The notes under the pieces: generated by a model
The model's database searches: none
Told to the model about the DNA's origin: nothing
Seen by the model: only the letters and a program-made list of their open reading frames with translations
In this document: positions 6,945 to 9,094 of the stretch, piece after piece
Numbering within the stretch: position 1 is the first letter of the stretch
Layout: each line of letters starts with the position of its first letter
Translations under genes and position numbers: made by a program
Origin: Bacteroidales bacterium
GTDB lineage: Bacteria; Bacteroidota; Bacteroidia; Bacteroidales; Bacteroidaceae
Reading direction: 5' to 3'
DNA length: 9,094 nt
Assembly (NCBI GenBank): GCA_004557185.1
Contig: SFEP01000078.1
Span: 1-9,094, forward strand

Positions 6945-7742
6945 ATGAAACTGTTACGCATACTTGCCGCCATGCTGCCCCTGTGCGCCCTGACGGCATG
7001 CAACGATGTGGACGAGCAGGCACGCTACGAAGGCCCCATCCCGGTGGTAGTCAAGAAGAATGTGCTGCTTGAGGACTTCACCGGTCAGCGCTGCACGAAC
7101 TGCCCCAAGGGACACGTGATTGTGGAAGATATGAAGCGGCGCTACGGTGCCGATCACGTCATAGCCGTCAGCATTCACGGCGGCTCGCTCTCCAACCCCG
7201 ACTCGCCCACCTCGGGTGCCGGCCTGGCAGGCGAAGAGGGCAACCAGTATCACACAGCCTTTGGCATAGAAACCTGGCCCAAGGGCAAAATTGACCGCGG
7301 CACGCCCGTCGACGTGGAGGAGTGGAACAAAGCGGTGAGAGAAGCCGTTGAAGTAGAGCCGAAAGCCGATGTGGAGGTGACGGCCACACACTTCGATGCC
7401 GACACCCGCACGCTCACCGTGAGCGCCAAGGTGGCCGCCCGCCAAGATGTGCAGGGAAAGCTCCAGTTGTGGCTCACCGAGAGCGGCATCGTAGCCATGC
7501 AGTTCAACGACAAGACAGTGGATCGCAACTATGAGCACAACCACGTGTTCCGCGCCGCCATCAACGGGCTTTGGGGCGACGAAATCACGCTCGCCGAGGG
7601 CGCTGAGGAGGAACGCACCTACACCTACACCCTGCTGCGCCCGTACTGGAATGCGGCCAACCTCTCGGTGGTAGCCTTCTACTACAACGACGCCGACGGC
7701 GTGATGCAGGTGGTGGAGCAAGCCGTGCCTGCGGCCGAATAA
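6945..7742 (+). CDS. Omp28-related outer-membrane lipoprotein
   Basis: 265 residues. The N-terminus MKLLRILAAMLPLCALTACN has a lipobox LTAC, with the lipidated cysteine at 19. Acidic residues follow (CNDVDEQ), a composition that in Bacteroidetes often goes with export to the cell surface. The segment LLEDFTGQRCTNCPKGH (41-57) is the Omp28-family signature, with a CxxC pair at Cys 50 and Cys 53 in a thioredoxin-like N-terminal half. About residues 140-260 form a beta-rich C-terminal half. The biochemical role of Omp28 proteins is not settled. The 24-base gap to the barrel gene and shared strand indicate co-transcription, and the CxxC gives it a possible link to the TlpA-like protein. Confidence 0.87.
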   Translation: MKLLRILAAMLPLCALTACNDVDEQARYEGPIPVVVKKNVLLEDFTGQRCTNCPKGHVIVEDMKRRYGADHVIAVSIHGGSLSNPDSPTSGAGLAGEEGNQYHTAFGIETWPKGKIDRGTPVDVEEWNKAVREAVEVEPKADVEVTATHFDADTRTLTVSAKVAARQDVQGKLQLWLTESGIVAMQFNDKTVDRNYEHNHVFRAAINGLWGDEITLAEGAEEERTYTYTLLRPYWNAANLSVVAFYYNDADGVMQVVEQAVPAAE

Positions 7743-7748
7743 CACGCA

Positions 7749-7780
7749 CCCCGCCGCCTGCTGATGAGGCTGCGGCGGGG
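7749..7780 (+). terminator. GC-rich hairpin between Omp28-type gene and last gene
   Basis: CCCCGCCGC (7749-7757) and GCGGCGGGG (7772-7780) form a perfect 9-bp stem around a 14-base loop, starting 7 bases after the Omp28 stop. No T-run follows, so it may be a weak terminator, an attenuator or an mRNA-stabilising 3' structure that lowers expression of the last gene. No convincing TAnnTTTG promoter is seen in the 38 bases between it and the next start. Confidence 0.5.
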
Positions 7781-7818
7781 CTAAGCATTGACTATTCACA
7801 ATTAAAATAGCAACAGAT

Positions 7819-8562
7819 ATGAAGAAAATCTTTACGCTTATGGCCGCCTTCGCGGCTTTTGCCTTGCAGAGCATGGCACAAATCGACGTAACCTGGTACG
7901 GCGAAAAGGTGAACGACGGTGACGTGCTCACAGCCGAATGGGGCGACGTGAACTATGGTACCGAGGAAAACCCCTACTACATGCTTTCGTACAGCGACCC
8001 CCGCGCTATGGGCGTGCTGGTTGAACCCTACCTCACCAACACCACCTCCTCGTCGGTCAAGGTGACCGCTACGCTTGAAAACAAGGCCGGCGGCCACTGG
8101 TCGGTGTGCGGCCTCTGGGGCGAGAATTGTGAGGTTATGACGAGCAGCAAGGTGACGCGCTCCTTCACGCTCCAGGCCGGTCAGAAGAAGGACTCGCAGG
8201 TGCACTACGAGGGTTTCACGCAGGGCGTGGCCGGTGAAGGTGACATCGACATCACCTTCATGTACGGCGCTGAAGCCATTTCCTTCACCCTGCATAACGT
8301 CTACACCCCCGCCACGGGCATCAAGGGCGTAGAGGCACAGGCTCCCGCCTTCCGCCTGGCAGGCCGCACGCTGCACTATGCCTTTGCCGACGCAGCCGGC
8401 CGCACCCTGCGTGTCATCGCTGCCGATGGCCGCGTGGTGAAGAGCATCGCCGCCCAGGGTCAGGGCATGCTGAGCCTGGCCAACCTGCCCGCCGGCACCT
8501 ACGTGGTGGCCGCCGTCAAGGGCCACGCCCATGCACAGGTGAGCAAAATCGTGGTTCGCTAA
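7819..8562 (+). CDS. Secreted protein with C-terminal type IX secretion-like sorting domain
   Basis: 247 residues. A signal peptide, MKKIFTLMAAFAAFALQSMA, is followed by cleavage before QIDVTW. Residues about 22-160 form an unrecognised beta-rich domain with two cysteines, 97 and 104 (VCGLWGENC), well placed for a disulfide. After a linker (TPATGIKGVEAQ), residues about 175-247 resemble the Por secretion-system (T9SS type A) sorting domain: LRVIAADGRVVKSI, then LSLANLPAGTYVV and a final VSKIVVR. In the known family this domain directs export across the outer membrane and is then removed or anchored. The start is preceded by an A-rich leader. It could be a distal member of the envelope operon by read-through of the 7749-7780 hairpin. 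The N-terminal domain's function is unknown. Confidence 0.82.
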   Translation: MKKIFTLMAAFAAFALQSMAQIDVTWYGEKVNDGDVLTAEWGDVNYGTEENPYYMLSYSDPRAMGVLVEPYLTNTTSSSVKVTATLENKAGGHWSVCGLWGENCEVMTSSKVTRSFTLQAGQKKDSQVHYEGFTQGVAGEGDIDITFMYGAEAISFTLHNVYTPATGIKGVEAQAPAFRLAGRTLHYAFADAAGRTLRVIAADGRVVKSIAAQGQGMLSLANLPAGTYVVAAVKGHAHAQVSKIVVR

Positions 8563-8598
8563 GCCACCGCTCCCCCGAGCCATCATTCCTTATTATAG

Positions 8599-8640
8599 GC
8601 ACGCGCCGCAGCACTCCCATGAGGGTGTTGCGGCGCGTGT
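8599..8640 (+). terminator. Strong hairpin 3' of the envelope cluster
   Basis: CACGCGCCGCA (8600-8610) and its exact complement TGCGGCGCGTG (8629-8639) form an 11-bp stem, extended inward by several further pairs across the CACTCCC/GAGGGTG segment. It starts 37 bases after the last stop. A T-run is missing, so it is a probable, not textbook, transcription end. Confidence 0.55.
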
Positions 8641-8645
8641 GGCGT

Positions 8646-8687
8646 GTAAGGCGGCCTTGTGCTGCCAGCCGGCATGCCGCCCTTTAC
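8646..8687 (+). terminator. Second hairpin 3' of the envelope cluster
   Basis: GTAAGGCGGC (8646-8655) can pair with GCCGCC (8676-8681) and, after a two-base bulge, TTAC (8684-8687). It follows the first hairpin directly. The tandem arrangement fits a 3'-end or mRNA-processing block. No T-run follows. Confidence 0.4.
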
Positions 8688-8858
8688 AGGCCCTACGCAA
8701 AATAACACGATGGCGGTGCGCTTCTATCATGGTGTCATAGGTGCAGGGTAAACAGCTTCGATAGGTTGTATTTTATTGATGTCCGGTAAACTTGTATGAG
8801 CGCCCCCAGAAAAGACGGGGGCTCGGTAAACGCATTGAAGGCGTTGCCTCCGACGGGA
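8688..8858. other. Gene-free stretch with a small hairpin and three GGTAAAC motifs
   Basis: No coding frame with recognisable features is seen. GCCCCC (8802-8807) pairs with GGGGGC (8817-8822) around a 9-base A-rich loop, flanked by GAG/CTC. The heptamer GGTAAAC occurs at 8747-8753, 8785-8791 and 8825-8831, spaced 38 and 40 bases; the last two bracket the hairpin. Whether this means anything is unclear. Confidence 0.4.
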
Positions 8859-8921
8859 TGCCGTGGAAGAAAAATCCCCTGCCGTGGAAGAAAGTTCCCA
8901 CGGCGTGGACGAAAGTTCCCA
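8859..8921. repeat. Three tandem 21-bp units next to copy B
   Basis: The units are 8859-8879 (TGCCGTGGAAG then AAAAATCCCC), 8880-8900 (TGCCGTGGAAG then AAAGTTCCCA) and 8901-8921 (CGGCGTGGACG then AAAGTTCCCA). Units 2 and 3 can pair within and between themselves through CCGTGG/CCACGG. The array runs directly into copy B, which has the same 21-base spacing in its core. Copy A has only a remnant (TTCTTCCACGG) at this place. Confidence 0.8.
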
Positions 8922-9034
8922 CGGCGGCCTGTTTCTACGGCGCGCCACCCCGCCGAAAATAGATGCTACGTAAAAAAATTTACGTACGACGTGAGTTTTT
9001 TTACGTACTACGTGAGTTTTTTTACGTAGCATCT
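8919..9034. repeat. Dispersed inverted-repeat element, copy B
   Basis: Same layout and orientation as copy A: a 42-base GC-rich left part (8919-8960) and a 74-base core (8961-9034). The core ends are a perfect 18-bp inverted repeat, AGATGCTACGTAAAAAAA at 8961-8978 and its complement at 9017-9034. The interior has TTTACGTACGACGTGAG (8979-8995) and TTTACGTACTACGTGAG (9000-9016), period 21. The left flank base pattern GAAAAT is shared with copy A but the right flanks differ, so there is no target-site duplication. It lies 3' of the envelope cluster and its hairpins. Confidence 0.87.
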
Positions 9035-9049
9035 CCTTTTTCCCATCCC

Positions 9050-9079
9050 CCACCCCGCCGAAAATAGATGCTACGTAAA
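9050..9079. repeat. Third, partial copy of the dispersed element
   Basis: Thirty bases are identical to 8945-8974 of copy B, running from CCACCCCGCCG through GAAAATAGATGCTACGTAAA. The sequence then diverges (TTCTTCAATC) and the window ends 15 bases later. It may be a truncated copy or a variant with a different interior; the window is too short to say. Confidence 0.75.
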
Positions 9080-9094
9080 TTCTTCAATCAACCA

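Noticed and set aside
8747..8831. Three GGTAAAC heptamers as an operator array
   Set aside because: Spacing is uneven (38 and 40 bases), the motif also occurs at 4614-4620, and no regulated gene lies next to it; chance is plausible.
8859..8921. CRISPR array
   Set aside because: The units are 21 bases and directly adjacent with no spacers, and no cas gene is present.

Overview
The window looks like chromosomal DNA of a GC-rich Bacteroidales bacterium, most likely of the Prevotella group. This rests on three things. The proteins are typical of that order: a BspA-type leucine-rich-repeat protein, a DUF6029-type barrel, an Omp28-type lipoprotein, and a secreted protein ending in a type IX secretion (Por)-like sorting domain. 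At least two promoters carry the Bacteroidetes -7 element TAnnTTTG. Gene starts lack clear Shine-Dalgarno sequences. No species call is possible from this alone.

Layout. Bases 1-559 (minus) are the N-terminal part of a secreted BspA-like LRR protein that runs off the left edge. Bases 560-1002 are non-coding and contain copy A of a dispersed inverted-repeat element (777-892). Bases 1003-4416 (minus) hold a two-gene unit: an RluA-family pseudouridine synthase followed by the primosomal helicase PriA. A divergent promoter region (4417-4641) separates this from a plus-strand envelope gene cluster (4642-8562): a TlpA-like thioredoxin, a DUF6029 outer-membrane barrel, an Omp28-type lipoprotein and a small secreted sorting-domain protein. 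After it come two strong hairpins (8599-8687), a gene-free stretch, a 21-bp tandem repeat (8859-8921), copy B of the dispersed element (8919-9034) and the start of a third copy (9050-9079) at the right edge.

How the genes fit together. The Rlu/PriA pair is housekeeping (RNA modification, replication restart). The plus-strand cluster is an envelope module. TlpA and the barrel gene overlap by 4 bp and Omp28 follows 24 bp later, so these three are probably co-transcribed from the promoter at 4540-4570. All four exported products carry a close cysteine pair, which suggests a shared disulfide or redox theme; this is inference.

The most unusual content is the non-coding repeat family. Copies A and B are 116 bp each, align without gaps, differ at 11 positions by hand count, and have a 74-bp core with perfect 17-18 bp terminal inverted repeats around two 21-bp-spaced direct repeats. 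I do not recognise it as a named element. No RNA gene, transposase, integrase or CRISPR array was found.
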